Below are positions 49,228 to 59,306 of a DNA stretch of 64,000 nucleotides, in pieces. Each line of letters starts with the position of its first letter. Within the stretch, counting starts at the first letter, position 1. Under the pieces are notes generated by a model. The model saw only the letters and a list, made by a program, of their open reading frames with translations, was not told the DNA's origin and searched no databases. The DNA comes from Saccharophagus degradans 2-40. GTDB taxonomy: Bacteria > Pseudomonadota > Gammaproteobacteria > Pseudomonadales > Cellvibrionaceae. The DNA lies in NCBI RefSeq assembly GCF_000013665.1, contig NC_007912.1, positions 3,024,501 through 3,088,500 of the forward strand, in the 5' to 3' direction. The position numbers and the translations under genes were made by a program.

Positions 49228-50268
49228 ATGTCTGAAAAAATTACTCTTACCGCCCCCGATGACTGGCACATTCACCTGCGCGACGGCGATGCCCTCGCAT
49301 ACACCGTATCCGATGCCGCCCGCAACTTTCGCCGCGCCATTATTATGCCTAACCTTGTGCCCCCCGTACTAAACGCCAAGCAGGCACTAGATTACAAAGC
49401 ACGCATTCTTGCCCACGCACCGGAAGACGCCGACTTTACCCCGCTAATGGTGTTATACCTTACCGAAAAAACCAGCCCCGCAGACATAGCAGAGGCAGCG
49501 GCCAAAGGCATAGTGGCCTGTAAGCTCTACCCCGCCGGCGCCACAACCAATTCAGACTCAGGCGTTACCGACATAAAAAACTGTTACGACGCCCTTGCTG
49601 CCATGCAAGAGCACAATATTAAGCTTTTGGTACACGGCGAAGTTACCGATGCAGATATCGATATTTTTGACCGCGAAGCAACCTTTCTAAGCCGCACAAT
49701 GGAGCAGCTTGTTAAGGACTTCCCAACGCTAAAAATCGTTTTAGAGCACATTACTACCGAAGATGCGGTCAAGTTTGTACTTAAATCAGGCCCCAACGTA
49801 GCGGCAACCATTACTGCGCACCACCTTTTGTACAACCGCAACCACATGCTCGCAGGCGGTATACGCCCACACTATTACTGTTTGCCTATTTTAAAGCGCA
49901 GCTCGCACCAGCAAGCTCTAATTAGTGCTGCAATCAGTGGTAACCCAAAGTTCTTTTTAGGCACCGACTCTGCCCCCCACGCAAAAAGTAAAAAAGAAGC
50001 TGCTTGTGGCTGTGCAGGTAGCTACACCGCTTTTGCCGCGCTACCACTTTATGCTGAGGCATTCGAAGAAGCCGGCGCACTCGACAAACTAGAAGATTTT
50101 GCCAGCCATTTTGGCCCCGACTTTTACGGCCTACCGCGCAACACAACAAAAGTGACCCTCACCAAGCAAGCATGGACAGTACCGTCCAACCTGCCCTTCG
50201 GAAGTGATACGCTAGTGCCAGTTAAAGCTGGCGAAACGTTGAATTGGACTCTGACACCAGCGGAATAA
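49228..50268 (+). CDS. pyrC: dihydroorotase
   Basis: Cyclises carbamoyl-aspartate to dihydroorotate. About 346 residues from the ATG at 49228, matching the 348 of E. coli PyrC; an upstream GTG adds 13 residues. The class II metal-site motifs are [11 protein letters not shown], the carboxylated-Lys region [27 protein letters not shown] and the final Asp in LGTDSAPHA. Confidence 0.95.
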   Translation: MSEKITLTAPDDWHIHLRDGDALAYTVSDAARNFRRAIIMPNLVPPVLNAKQALDYKARILAHAPEDADFTPLMVLYLTEKTSPADIAEAAAKGIVACKLYPAGATTNSDSGVTDIKNCYDALAAMQEHNIKLLVHGEVTDADIDIFDREATFLSRTMEQLVKDFPTLKIVLEHITTEDAVKFVLKSGPNVAATITAHHLLYNRNHMLAGGIRPHYYCLPILKRSSHQQALISAAISGNPKFFLGTDSAPHAKSKKEAACGCAGSYTAFAALPLYAEAFEEAGALDKLEDFASHFGPDFYGLPRNTTKVTLTKQAWTVPSNLPFGSDTLVPVKAGETLNWTLTPAE

Positions 50269-50279
50269 GCAGAATTATT

Positions 50280-50975
50280 GTGACAATTGAAAACGAAAAA
50301 TTAGATGAGAACGGTAAAACACCTTTTGCAGCTCGATTTCGCGGTTTTTTGCCCGTAATTGTTGACGTTGAAACAGGCGGCTTTAACAGCCACACCGATG
50401 CTCTATTAGAAATTGCTGCAGTTACCCTAAGAATGGATGAAGACGGGGTTCTGCATCGCCACGAAACCTTCGACTTCCATGTAGACCCATTCGAAGGTGC
50501 GAACATAGAGCAAAGCGCACTGGACTTTACCGGCATAGACCTAGACAGCGACGACCGCTGCGCCGTGCCGGAAGATATAGCCATTAACGAAATTTTCCGC
50601 TCTGTACGCAAAGCGGTAAAAGAGAACGGCTGCAACCGCGCAGTGATGGTTGCACATAACGCGCACTTCGATTTGGGCTTTGTTAACGCCGCCAGCAACC
50701 GCTGCGATGTTAAGCGCAACCCCTTTCACCCATTCTCGTGCTTCGATACAGCCACACTATCGGGCTTAGCCTTTGGCCACACCGTTTTAGCACGAGCATG
50801 CCAGCTAGCGAAAATTGAGTTTAGCAACCGCGAAGCCCACTCTGCAGCTTACGATGCAGAAAAAACAGCCGACCTGTTTTGTACAATTGTAAATCGCTGG
50901 AAGGATCTAGGTGGCTGGCCACTACCAGTAGGCGACAATCTAGCCATGGATGAAACCAGCCTAGAAGAAGAGTAA
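50280..50975 (+). CDS. rnt: ribonuclease T
   Basis: A 3' exonuclease that trims tRNA and other stable RNA ends. About 231 residues from a likely GTG start at 50280, 11 bases after the pyrC stop; an alternative TTG at 50244 would overlap pyrC. DEDD residues lie in [21 protein letters not shown] and [15 protein letters not shown]. The N-terminus is some 15 residues longer than in E. coli (215). Confidence 0.94.
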   Translation: MTIENEKLDENGKTPFAARFRGFLPVIVDVETGGFNSHTDALLEIAAVTLRMDEDGVLHRHETFDFHVDPFEGANIEQSALDFTGIDLDSDDRCAVPEDIAINEIFRSVRKAVKENGCNRAVMVAHNAHFDLGFVNAASNRCDVKRNPFHPFSCFDTATLSGLAFGHTVLARACQLAKIEFSNREAHSAAYDAEKTADLFCTIVNRWKDLGGWPLPVGDNLAMDETSLEEE

Positions 50976-50996
50976 ACTTTTCGTTTTACTACACAT

Positions 50997-51034
50997 AAAA
51001 AAGCCGCTATGGATTGCTCCACAGCGGCTTTTTT
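50997..51034. terminator. long bidirectional intrinsic terminator between rnt and peroxiredoxin gene
   Basis: A 17-bp stem with one mismatch and a four-base loop, flanked by A-run and T-run (AAAAAAGCCGCT / AGCGGCTTTTTT at the base). It serves both convergent genes and is the clearest terminator in the window. Confidence 0.92.
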
Positions 51035-51051
51035 ACTTTAAACGCTTAACC

Positions 51052-51654
51052 TTATAGGTTTGAAGCGTTCTCAGACAAGTAAGCAGCAACACCTTCTGGT
51101 GATGCAGTCATACCTTTGTCACCGTCTTTCCAGCCAGCAGGACATACTTCGCCGTGCTCTTGGTGGAATGCAAGTGCATCAACCATACGCAACATTTCAT
51201 CTACGTTACGACCTAATGGAAGATCGTTGACCACTTGGTGACGCACTAAACCATCTTCGTCGATTAAGAAAGAACCACGGAAAGCAACACCGCCTTCTGA
51301 TTCAACATCATAAGCCTTACAGATAGCGTGAGTCATATCTGCAACCAAGGTGTATTTAACTGGGCCAATACCACCTTCGTTTACAGGAGTGTTACGCCAG
51401 GCGTTGTGAGAGAAGTGAGAATCGATAGAAACACCGATCACTTCTACGCCGCGCTTTTCAAATTCCGCAATGCGGTGGTCGAAAGCCAACAACTCAGAAG
51501 GACATACAAAGGTAAAGTCTAGTGGGTAAAAGAATACTACAGCTTTTTTGCCTTTAGTTGCTTCAGCAAAGTTATAGCTGTCTACAATCTCACCGCTGCC
51601 TAGTACAGCTGGTGCGGTAAAGTCTGGTGCTTGTTTTCCAACGAGTACGCCCAT
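51052..51654 (-). CDS. 2-Cys peroxiredoxin, AhpC/TSA type
   Basis: Reduces peroxides using a thiol cycle. 200 residues with the peroxidatic C51 in DFTFVCPSE and the resolving C171 in GEVCPAGW. The GGIG and C-terminal YF-like regions of the typical 2-Cys class are partly visible (GGIGPVKY). A strong AAGGGAGA ribosome site precedes the ATG. It is next to iron-storage genes bfd and bfr, consistent with a role in iron-linked oxidative stress. Confidence 0.94.
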   Translation of the reverse strand: MGVLVGKQAPDFTAPAVLGSGEIVDSYNFAEATKGKKAVVFFYPLDFTFVCPSELLAFDHRIAEFEKRGVEVIGVSIDSHFSHNAWRNTPVNEGGIGPVKYTLVADMTHAICKAYDVESEGGVAFRGSFLIDEDGLVRHQVVNDLPLGRNVDEMLRMVDALAFHQEHGEVCPAGWKDGDKGMTASPEGVAAYLSENASNL

Positions 51655-51944
51655 GGTAGTTCTCCCTTGAGAATGTGAGTTTTATTTTACGCCTAGCAGG
51701 CACAGCGTATGTGCCCGCCTATATAACAGGTGGGGCTATCATACACCCCCACCCTCAACCCCTTGATTAAAAATCTATATAGGGTTGATAGGTTTTGCCT
51801 AAGTTGATTAAGCACTAGCCAGTGCCAACAAACCTTGTACAAGTTCCACAAACTGGGGGCAGCCAATACAAATTACAAGTGTCCGCCCAAACCTACCTGC
51901 TTATTGTTAAAGAATAATTAAATTACGAACATCCATATCTAAAC

Positions 51945-51977
51945 GTTATTGACAATCGTTCTTGTTTGCATTAAATT
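51945..51977 (+). promoter_or_regulatory. bfd: bfd promoter with overlapping Fur-box candidate
   Basis: A perfect -35 TTGACA (51949-51954) with a 17-base spacer to TAAATT (51972-51977) lies 33 bases before the bfd ATG. The 19 bases 51945-51963 match the Fur consensus at about 13 positions and cover the -35. Repression by iron-loaded Fur is the expected logic. The rest of 51655-51944 shows the peroxiredoxin promoter side, with no site I can assign. Confidence 0.65.
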
Positions 51978-52009
51978 TACCACAAGTTTGATTAATTGAG
52001 ATTTCCACC

Positions 52010-52216
52010 ATGTATGTTTGTCTTTGCAAGGGCATAACCGATTCGCAAATCCGCACTGCGGTTAACAATGGCGCAGAAAGCATGCGCGCTGTACGCGATC
52101 AACTAGGCGTGGCATCTCAATGCGGCAAATGCTCTTCTTTTTGCAGAGAAATCGTTCGCGAAACCTTAGAGAACACCGCCGATCTTGGCGCAGGAAGCTT
52201 CTATCAGGTAGCTTAA
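52010..52216 (+). CDS. bfd: bacterioferritin-associated ferredoxin
   Basis: 68 residues with a [2Fe-2S] site formed by C4, C6, C38 and C41 (MYVCLCKGIT, SQCGKCSSFC). Bfd reduces bacterioferritin so that stored iron is released. The bfr gene follows on the same strand 160 bases on. A Fur-like box covers its promoter. Confidence 0.95.
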   Translation: MYVCLCKGITDSQIRTAVNNGAESMRAVRDQLGVASQCGKCSSFCREIVRETLENTADLGAGSFYQVA

Positions 52217-52376
52217 ACACTCTTTGGCGCCATACCTGCTCGTGTAAGGCAAATCAAAATACTTCTCATCATTTTTAGCGCTTATTTTCCCCTGCAAAAT
52301 CAAGCAGTTAGCTTGACACACCCCTCCTACAGGCGCACACTTCGGGCACGTACCAGCACCAAACAAGGAGCCCGCC

Positions 52377-52850
52377 ATGAAAGGTGACCCCAAAGTAATT
52401 GAATTTTTAAATAAAGCTCTCGGCAACGAGCTAGTTGCTATTAACCAATACTTTTTACATTCACGCATGTACAAAGATTGGGGCCTAAAGGAACTTGCGG
52501 ATCACGAGTACGAAGAATCTATCGATGAAATGAAGCATGCGGACCAGCTTATCGAGCGCATATTATTCCTTGAAGGTCTTCCAAACCTACAAAGCCTTGG
52601 CAAATTGCTTATTGGCGAAAACACCAAAGAAATGCTCGAATGCGACCTAAAGCTAGAGATGAAGGCAATACCAGACCTGAGAGATGGTATTGAGTATGCC
52701 GAATCTGTGCGCGATTACATTAGCCGCGACCTGCTTCAAAGCATTTTAGACTCAGAAGAAGAGCACGTAGATTGGCTGGAAACCCAATTGGGCTTAATCG
52801 AGAAAATTGGAATTGAGAACTACATGCAAGCCAAAATGATCAAGGCCTAA
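52377..52850 (+). CDS. bfr: bacterioferritin
   Basis: Iron-storage 24-mer subunit. 157 residues (E. coli 158). The di-iron ferroxidase ligands E18, E51, H54, E94, E127 and H130 and the haem-ligand M52 are all present. It has an AAGGAG ribosome site. A TTGACA at 52313 could be its own -35, but no convincing -10 follows. Confidence 0.96.
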   Translation: MKGDPKVIEFLNKALGNELVAINQYFLHSRMYKDWGLKELADHEYEESIDEMKHADQLIERILFLEGLPNLQSLGKLLIGENTKEMLECDLKLEMKAIPDLRDGIEYAESVRDYISRDLLQSILDSEEEHVDWLETQLGLIEKIGIENYMQAKMIKA

Positions 52851-52879
52851 CACCTTCTGGCCTAGAATCATCATCTATT

Positions 52880-52908
52880 CAGCGAAGGCTAACACCCAGC
52901 CTTCGCTG
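52880..52908. terminator. perfect hairpin between convergent bfr and lipoprotein genes
   Basis: CAGCGAAGGCT / AGCCTTCGCTG, an 11-bp perfect stem with a seven-base loop. The T-tracts are weak on both sides. Confidence 0.6.
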
Positions 52909-52928
52909 AAAATCTTTACGTTACCCCA

Positions 52929-53696
52929 CTACTTTAAAATTGCAAACACACCTAAAGAATAGGCGCGCTTCTCTTTGGCATTTTTTAAGGAAGATGGCGA
53001 GATAGCAGTCCCCAGCTGTAGTGATTTACTAGACAACGCCGTAGCCCCCGTACCCTTATCGAAGGTTACATTCACATTGCCGTTAAAATCGTACGCAATA
53101 ACATCGCCTTGCTGAATTCCCACACTAACGCCAAACTCTACGCGCTGCTCGCCAGCACCGGCCACCGTTAAAGTATTACTACCCCATATAACCACATACC
53201 TATCATCTACCGGCCTAAGCACATACACTTTTAGCGAAGTTGGGCCTGTAAAAAAGCCAGCTACCCCACTTAAATTACCAGCACGTGGCACGCGGTTGCC
53301 TAAGTCTACCAATACCCCCGGCCCCTCATGTGCGCTGGAACGCTGCACCAACTCACCGCCAACATAGTCTAACAAATCGCTAGCGACCATGAATGCCTTA
53401 AGGGAATCGACCTGCGCCTGCACAAATTGACGCACCTCTGTGCGTAGAGACAAAGACTCTTCTACGCGCGAGCTCTTTTCGGTATCCAGTACTCCCATTA
53501 CCCGCTTCAACTCAGATATTTCGCCCATTAGTTGCTTTTTATCTGTTTGCAGCCCCACTATTTCTTGCTGAGCCTTAGTGAGCTGGTTTTGCAGGTTGCT
53601 GTTTTTCACCTCTAGCTCTTTCACATTGGCAGGTGACTGACATGCAGCTACTAGCACCGAAGTTGCCGCTATAATGGATAATTTATGGGATAACAT
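52929..53696 (-). CDS. coiled-coil lipoprotein, partner of the kinase gene
   Basis: 255 residues from the ATG at 53696, chosen because it begins a lipoprotein signal (lipobox VAAC, Cys at about 19); an upstream start would overlap the kinase gene. A coiled coil occupies about 25-80 (LEVKNSNLQNQLTKAQQEI). A beta-rich C-terminal half of unknown type follows. It lies directly after the kinase gene, 46 bases apart, so the two are probably co-expressed. Confidence 0.7.
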   Translation of the reverse strand: MLSHKLSIIAATSVLVAACQSPANVKELEVKNSNLQNQLTKAQQEIVGLQTDKKQLMGEISELKRVMGVLDTEKSSRVEESLSLRTEVRQFVQAQVDSLKAFMVASDLLDYVGGELVQRSSAHEGPGVLVDLGNRVPRAGNLSGVAGFFTGPTSLKVYVLRPVDDRYVVIWGSNTLTVAGAGEQRVEFGVSVGIQQGDVIAYDFNGNVNVTFDKGTGATALSSKSLQLGTAISPSSLKNAKEKRAYSLGVFAILK

Positions 53697-53742
53697 ACTA
53701 TTTCTCTTGTAGGCGTTAAAAACACACAACAGGTCAAACGGG

Positions 53743-56433
53743 TTAATTTTGAACACGGAAAAGTGTTTTACTTAGTACCTTGCCGTCTAAACGCATGAAC
53801 ACAGTGTAGCTGCCATTCGGAAAGCCCTCCACCGCTCGATTGATACTAAACTCAGATAACCCTTCACTACCCGTAACTATTACTGGTACCTGCGCGATCT
53901 GTAGCGTTTCAGTACCGTCGGTCAGCTCCGCCTGAATAACGGCAGTGTCGCTTTGAAAATTTTCAAATTGAAACGCTATATGAATAGACCTGTCCGCAAC
54001 AATAGTATTAGCTTGCTCACTAGGCGGCCCGCCAACGGGCTGCCCTGACACCACTAACCGTGTAATACGGGGGGTTTTTGCGTATTCAAGCTCAGCAATG
54101 CGCTCATTCACACTCAGCGCTAATTGTTCTAATACGGCAAGCCCTGGGGAATCTTGCTGAGCTTTATCCACCAAGGATCTCGCCGTATCGAACTGCTCTG
54201 CTTCCACCAAATCAAACACGCGCAGCGTAAATAATTTTTGCGCTTGGGCAAGGCCATCCTTTGCGGTAGCGTTGTTCGCATCTACATTTAACGCCCGCTG
54301 AAAAAACGTATAAGCATTGCGATTTGCTGGCGAAAAATAGTCACCATTGGCGAGCGCCTGCTTACCTTCTGCCAACGCTTTTTCAAGTTTCGCCGTGTTT
54401 GCTCTACCTTCAACAATCTGTTTTTTAAGCTGCGCAGCACTGTTGGAATCTGGCGTTATTGCAAGCGCTTTATCTACATAGGTTGCAGCTTGCGACCACT
54501 GCTCACTCGCGACGTGTTTGCGCGCATACCCTATTAGTTTATTGGCAACATCATCTAATCTGGCAGCAGCAATACTATTTTGAGGGTCTAACGCGATAAC
54601 CTGCTGGTACACATCCAGCGCGTTTTCACCTGCTGGTCGCGTCAATGCATTCGCTTGATAATAACTATCCGCTTTAGCCAACAGCCCATTAATATTTATT
54701 TGCCGCTCAACACTCGCTTCAATATCTAAAATTTCCTGCTGGCTTACATCAGTAAAAATTGCTTTGTATTGATCTAACCCCTTTTGTGCAGCTTCGAGTT
54801 TATCTTCGGCCACTAGCGCAATAATTTTATCTGCCTCTTGCTGCTGTAAAGTTTCGAACTCTGTTTGTAGCAGTTGATTCTCTGGCTGCAACACGAGCAG
54901 TACGCCGTAGGCTTCCACCAATTGCGCCAGTACGGCTGGCTCGGTTTGAAAGTGCGTTTTGAGCGTGTCTAAATTTTGTTTAGCTGCAACAATTTCGGGG
55001 GCCTCTGCGGGCGAAACTTCAACAGGGCTTTCTGCATGGTCTAGTTCAGATGCATTATCACCCTGCTCGCCAGATACCACCGCAGGTGTCTCTTGCTGCT
55101 GAGCAGAGTCTGCCGAGGCCGGTGCTGCAACTGGCTCACTGTTCGCAGGTAAATCGGTTGCGCCGCTTGGCAGAGATGAAACAGGTTCCGGTCTAGATAC
55201 TGCGGGGGCTTCGGAGTCGCTTTCGAACAGCAGCCCCTCTGCGGCGGCTGCTACTTGATCGATATAGGCAATACCTTCATCTATCCACACGCTAGCGGTT
55301 TCTGGCTTTTGCTGATAAAACACGCCGCCAGCCACGGCACACAGCACGAGCGCGCCAGCAACCCAAGGAAACCAACTGCCTTTATGCGCGTCGTCATCGT
55401 CTTCGTAAACGACTTCATAATCTTCTTCAGTGGTAGTACTGGCCGCTGTATTGCGCTGCCTTTTGGCTGCAGATTTTAAATCTCCCACCTCGCGTTGAAT
55501 GGTAGGTGCAGTGATCGTATCCCCTATCGTGTCCTCTATAGTTATCGCTGAGGCGAGTCTCGTGGGGGCATCTGGGTCACCCGGCTCTGCACGCAAAGCG
55601 ATTGCATCCGCCGCCATACGCTCAGCATGCTCAAGCACAGGTAAATCTAAATCATCTAAGGCATCTATCAGCTCTTTGGCGCTTTGAAAGCGATCTTCTA
55701 CCTTTTTGGCCATTAACTTATCAATTAACGGCTGCAGCTGATTATATTCGGCAGGTAACAACGGAATTGCTTGAGTAATATGTTTTATACCTATTGCCAC
55801 AGCCGATTCAGCATCGAACGGCAACCTATTTGCGAGCAGCAAATAAAACACCACGCCTAAGCTGTACAGGTCTGCTCGGTGATCTACCGCTAGGCCTTTA
55901 GCCTGCTCTGGGCTCATATAGTGGGGCGTACCGATGGCGGTGCCGGTTTGCGTCATCGTTAGGTCTGATTCAGCTGCGCGCGCAATGCCAAAATCGGTAA
56001 GCACTGCCCTGCCATCGGACGTATGGAAAAGAATGTTTTCTGGCTTAATGTCACGGTGTACATAGCCCTTACTGCCAGCGTAATCCAGCGCTTTAGCAAT
56101 ATCGCGAATAGCCGTTACTTTTTGTCGCAAAGAAAGGGAGCGTCGAGACTGCTTAAGATCTAAGCCATCTATCACCTGCATAGACAGGTAGTAATACCCC
56201 TCATGCACACCTACATCGTGTACTGTCACTATATTTGGGTGTACCAGCTGACTAACAATTTTAGCCTCGCGCATAAATCGCTGACCAAAACTTGGGTCTT
56301 CGGCGAGGGATTTTGACATGACTTTAAGCGCAACTTCGCGCTCGAAGATTTCCTGCTCGGCCAAATACACGGTGGCCATACCACCCTTGCCCAGCGTGCG
56401 AAGAATTTTGTAACCAGGTAAATTAATAGTCAT
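53743..56433 (-). CDS. membrane serine/threonine protein kinase with periplasmic TPR-like region
   Basis: 896 residues. The Hanks-type kinase domain (about 8-270) is complete: Gly loop LGKGGMA, K37 in EVALKVM, HRDIKPEN with D128, DFG at 147-149, and GTPHYMSPEQAKG. A long linker with an acidic patch leads to one membrane span at about 355-375 (WFPWVAGALVLCAVAGGVF). A presumably periplasmic part follows: an Ala/Glu-rich stalk, TPR-like helices (about 480-800) and a C-terminal beta domain. It is probably a transmembrane signalling kinase; its substrates and signal are unknown. No phosphatase gene is adjacent. Confidence 0.9.
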   Translation of the reverse strand: MTINLPGYKILRTLGKGGMATVYLAEQEIFEREVALKVMSKSLAEDPSFGQRFMREAKIVSQLVHPNIVTVHDVGVHEGYYYLSMQVIDGLDLKQSRRSLSLRQKVTAIRDIAKALDYAGSKGYVHRDIKPENILFHTSDGRAVLTDFGIARAAESDLTMTQTGTAIGTPHYMSPEQAKGLAVDHRADLYSLGVVFYLLLANRLPFDAESAVAIGIKHITQAIPLLPAEYNQLQPLIDKLMAKKVEDRFQSAKELIDALDDLDLPVLEHAERMAADAIALRAEPGDPDAPTRLASAITIEDTIGDTITAPTIQREVGDLKSAAKRQRNTAASTTTEEDYEVVYEDDDDAHKGSWFPWVAGALVLCAVAGGVFYQQKPETASVWIDEGIAYIDQVAAAAEGLLFESDSEAPAVSRPEPVSSLPSGATDLPANSEPVAAPASADSAQQQETPAVVSGEQGDNASELDHAESPVEVSPAEAPEIVAAKQNLDTLKTHFQTEPAVLAQLVEAYGVLLVLQPENQLLQTEFETLQQQEADKIIALVAEDKLEAAQKGLDQYKAIFTDVSQQEILDIEASVERQININGLLAKADSYYQANALTRPAGENALDVYQQVIALDPQNSIAAARLDDVANKLIGYARKHVASEQWSQAATYVDKALAITPDSNSAAQLKKQIVEGRANTAKLEKALAEGKQALANGDYFSPANRNAYTFFQRALNVDANNATAKDGLAQAQKLFTLRVFDLVEAEQFDTARSLVDKAQQDSPGLAVLEQLALSVNERIAELEYAKTPRITRLVVSGQPVGGPPSEQANTIVADRSIHIAFQFENFQSDTAVIQAELTDGTETLQIAQVPVIVTGSEGLSEFSINRAVEGFPNGSYTVFMRLDGKVLSKTLFRVQN

Positions 56434-56634
56434 GTAATTGCGTATTTAGTAAGCACCTATTGCAAGTGTTTGTGGCTAACGGTTATTTTTTGCGCTTGAG
56501 ACGATGTAAGTTCACGCGATTATTCTATGCCGGCAACCATATCGACACTATGTTAGCCTGCCCTTGCGGTGGTTGATAGAGAAAAGAGCCAAAAGACTTA
56601 AATAGCGCTGTTTAATGAACGCATTAAACGGGCC

Positions 56635-57420
56635 CTATTCTTTTAACTTACGCCTGCCCTTTTCTCTTCGTTGCCCAGAACGCTTGTTTTTTTGCATCCA
56701 CAATATAATGCCCGTAACCGCTAACACAATAAATAGTAGCGCCACCGCATCCATAAACAACGGCCCTATCGCCCCCAAGAACCTTCCAGCGTGCAAATCC
56801 ATTACCACTCGCTCCCAGGTAATCTCTCCACCATGGCGATTGCTTTGTACTTGCGCCAGCACATGCAGTGGCGGTTCGGTTAGCTCAACCCACTGCAATA
56901 CTCTTCCAACGGGGTACTGCACTTGCGCCCACGTCATTTCATCGGCATTTAATTGATAGCTTTGGACGCCGTCGGAAACACACAGGCTGTTATAGCATTT
57001 ACCAACTTGCACAATGGGTTGAGGCAAACCGTACATCGGGCCTGCTCGCTCCACTAGCTGATTCGCATAGGTATACAGCTGTATTTCCAAACCACACACG
57101 GCTATCCAGTATTCCGGTAGCGAGACAGCGCCTAAAAACTCGCCTTTGCATTCGGCAAACTCATCATAGCCAAAGTATAAAACCCCCTCTTGATGAGATA
57201 ACCAGTTATGAGCAAGTTCGACGGCCGTAACCTCTGGCAACTCCACCCCATAGATTTCTAACAAAAAAGGGGCGTTTACGTCGTTTGAATCTAGCTTTAA
57301 GTCGTGCGCATGATTAAGCAATACGCCCGTTATAGAGAGGAAAATAAGAAAGGCGGCGCTGAAGATTCCCAGCTTTTTATGCCATGTAGTGAAGAGTTTT
57401 CTTGTTTCTGCTTTAGCCAT
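56635..57420 (-). CDS. PepSY-associated membrane protein
   Basis: 261 residues with an N-terminal span (LGIFSAAFLIFLSITGVLLNHAHDL, the PepSY_TM hallmark), a large periplasmic region and a C-terminal span (ALLFIVLAVTGIILW), ending in a very basic tail. Histidines at both membrane edges could ligate haem, as in ferric-reductase relatives. It overlaps the FMN-binding gene by eight bases, so the two are translationally coupled. A role in periplasmic electron transfer or iron reduction is likely but unproven. Confidence 0.8.
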   Translation of the reverse strand: MAKAETRKLFTTWHKKLGIFSAAFLIFLSITGVLLNHAHDLKLDSNDVNAPFLLEIYGVELPEVTAVELAHNWLSHQEGVLYFGYDEFAECKGEFLGAVSLPEYWIAVCGLEIQLYTYANQLVERAGPMYGLPQPIVQVGKCYNSLCVSDGVQSYQLNADEMTWAQVQYPVGRVLQWVELTEPPLHVLAQVQSNRHGGEITWERVVMDLHAGRFLGAIGPLFMDAVALLFIVLAVTGIILWMQKNKRSGQRREKGRRKLKE

Positions 57421-57958
57421 TTAGTGCGTACGGTGTTTGCTGATGTAGAAAAAGCGCCAGTGTAGCGACTTTTTTAACTGCACGCACCGAAAGAGTAGCA
57501 CCAGTGATTCCATCTATAGACTCACTTAGCTCATAACGTTTGGTATTTTTAACTAGGTTAGCTTTCAAAAACTGCTTAGTAAAAAAGTCGTACTGCACCT
57601 CGGCGCCGCGGCTCTCGCGGTAAACAAGAATGGAAACATTACTAATTTCGTCGCCATTTACCACTACCCCCATGGTAATTGGGCGCTCTTTACCAATCTC
57701 TTCTAGTATCCAAGCCGTGCGACTACCAGCAGCCCAATAGCGAACACGCAACTGATCAAGATCGTAACCAATATACTGGCGCACCTCTTCTCGCAGCGCA
57801 TCATTTACCCAAAGCACCTTTCTGGCTGGTGCGGCATCAACAAACGCCTCTGCAAGAAACGTTTCTACATCTTTCAATGTTTGTTCTTCGCTACCATGCA
57901 CTGCTGCACATGCGATTAAGAAAGATACAACTATAGGGTAAACAATTTTTTTAAACAT
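57413..57958 (-). CDS. periplasmic FMN-binding domain protein
   Basis: 181 residues from the ATG at 57958, which has a GAGAG site; an upstream start adds nine residues. A signal peptide (ending AVHGS) precedes an FMN-binding domain like that of RnfG/NqrC. The motif SIDGITGATLS contains T155, the expected site for covalent FMN attachment by ApbE. It sits between the porin and PepSY genes, giving a set of outer-membrane channel, flavoprotein and inner-membrane protein. Confidence 0.82.
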   Translation of the reverse strand: MFKKIVYPIVVSFLIACAAVHGSEEQTLKDVETFLAEAFVDAAPARKVLWVNDALREEVRQYIGYDLDQLRVRYWAAGSRTAWILEEIGKERPITMGVVVNGDEISNVSILVYRESRGAEVQYDFFTKQFLKANLVKNTKRYELSESIDGITGATLSVRAVKKVATLALFLHQQTPYALNG

Positions 57959-58024
57959 TTGGCTCTCGATAGCATTAAATGGCAAAAGGGGCCCGCAGGC
58001 CCCTAATTCACGTTAGCTGTAAGC

Positions 58025-59221
58025 TTAGAAAGACCAGCCAACACCCAAGTTCAGGCTGTTGTTATCATCGCCATTATCTAATTCTTGGTCTTGGTAGTCT
58101 GCTTTAAATACCACAGTATCGGTTAACCAGAAATTAACACCTATATCAAACGCTGCATCGGCATCCGCGCCAGCAAGGCCAGCTTCGTTATCCCACTCAG
58201 AATGACGAACGAATACGCCTAGGTTATCAAGGATTTTATATGAAGGCTCGATGTACCAACCGCTTTGCGAATCGCGCCCGCTCGCGTCAAATACTTCCCC
58301 GTCTAAATTCCAATCTGCGTATAAACCACGAACAGAAAAGTCACCAACGCTGTAGACTGCATGCGCTTCAAGCAAACTTGCAGACGCATCACCCTCAGCT
58401 ACACCTTGAGTAATATTAGTTTGTAATTGGTAGGTTGCGGCCAACTCTAAGCCAGCCACAGCGGTGTATTTAATACGTGCGGTGTAAGCGAAATCGTTGG
58501 CAACCGCGTTGGCTGACTTTTGACGACCTTTTCTGATAAGCCCTACATTGTCGTTACCGGCATCAGCCACCACTTCTAGCCCGCTGTGAATAGCTAAGTC
58601 ATACCCGAGTCCAGGAGCCAACTCACCAGTAAACATCACACCAGTTTCCCACCAAGTAACAGGTATGATGTTTTTCTCAATAATGTTGCGCTCTACACCG
58701 TAGAAAGTATCTGGCTCATGAGTTTCGTTCAAAATACCTACTGGAACCAAAAACTGACCAGCAACTAAACTGTGGCCTTGTGCGTAATCCCACTCAATAA
58801 AGGCTTGCTCAAGCTCTACTTCGCCAGGGCCATCCTCTGTCACAAGACCGTGCTCTAATTCAAACTCAGAGAAAAAACGCACTGAATCGCTAAAAGTGTG
58901 GCCGATATATAGTACAAAGCGGTGTGCATCTATTTTGTCATTACCGTTTTGGAAGTTGTTGTAATGGTGCTCACCGTAACCACCGATTTGGGTTTTAGAT
59001 GCCCAAGAAGCGCTTTTGTTGCTAGCACCAGAACCACTTTCAACAGCGTCAGCCGTTGCTTCAATTTTTGCGTCTGCTTCACTTACTTCTTTTTTCAGCA
59101 GGTCTATTTCCTGTTGCTGCTTTTTAACAAGCTCATGCAGCTCTTCAACTGTTGGGGAGGCATTGGCAAAAACGGGGGCGACAAGCAGGGAAATAACAGC
59201 TGTTAACGCAGACTTTCTCAT
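58025..59221 (-). CDS. outer-membrane porin with N-terminal coiled coil
   Basis: 398 residues: a signal peptide (ending VFANA), a short coiled coil at about 25-60 (VEELHELVKKQQQEIDLLKKEV), then a beta barrel with alternating polar/hydrophobic strands ending in the C-terminal Phe (LNLGVGWSF). It resembles OprP/OprO-like phosphate-porin relatives, but the substrate is not evident. It is the first gene of a porin/FMN-binding/PepSY unit with a strong Fur box upstream, so an iron-related role is more likely than phosphate. Confidence 0.8.
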   Translation of the reverse strand: MRKSALTAVISLLVAPVFANASPTVEELHELVKKQQQEIDLLKKEVSEADAKIEATADAVESGSGASNKSASWASKTQIGGYGEHHYNNFQNGNDKIDAHRFVLYIGHTFSDSVRFFSEFELEHGLVTEDGPGEVELEQAFIEWDYAQGHSLVAGQFLVPVGILNETHEPDTFYGVERNIIEKNIIPVTWWETGVMFTGELAPGLGYDLAIHSGLEVVADAGNDNVGLIRKGRQKSANAVANDFAYTARIKYTAVAGLELAATYQLQTNITQGVAEGDASASLLEAHAVYSVGDFSVRGLYADWNLDGEVFDASGRDSQSGWYIEPSYKILDNLGVFVRHSEWDNEAGLAGADADAAFDIGVNFWLTDTVVFKADYQDQELDNGDDNNSLNLGVGWSF

Positions 59222-59306
59222 GATTTACTCCATTTAAAATAAAAAGCTGACACCAGCGTATCGAGCCATATTACGCTGGCAAAGTAATTAGGCGGCGAAT
59301 AGTAAT

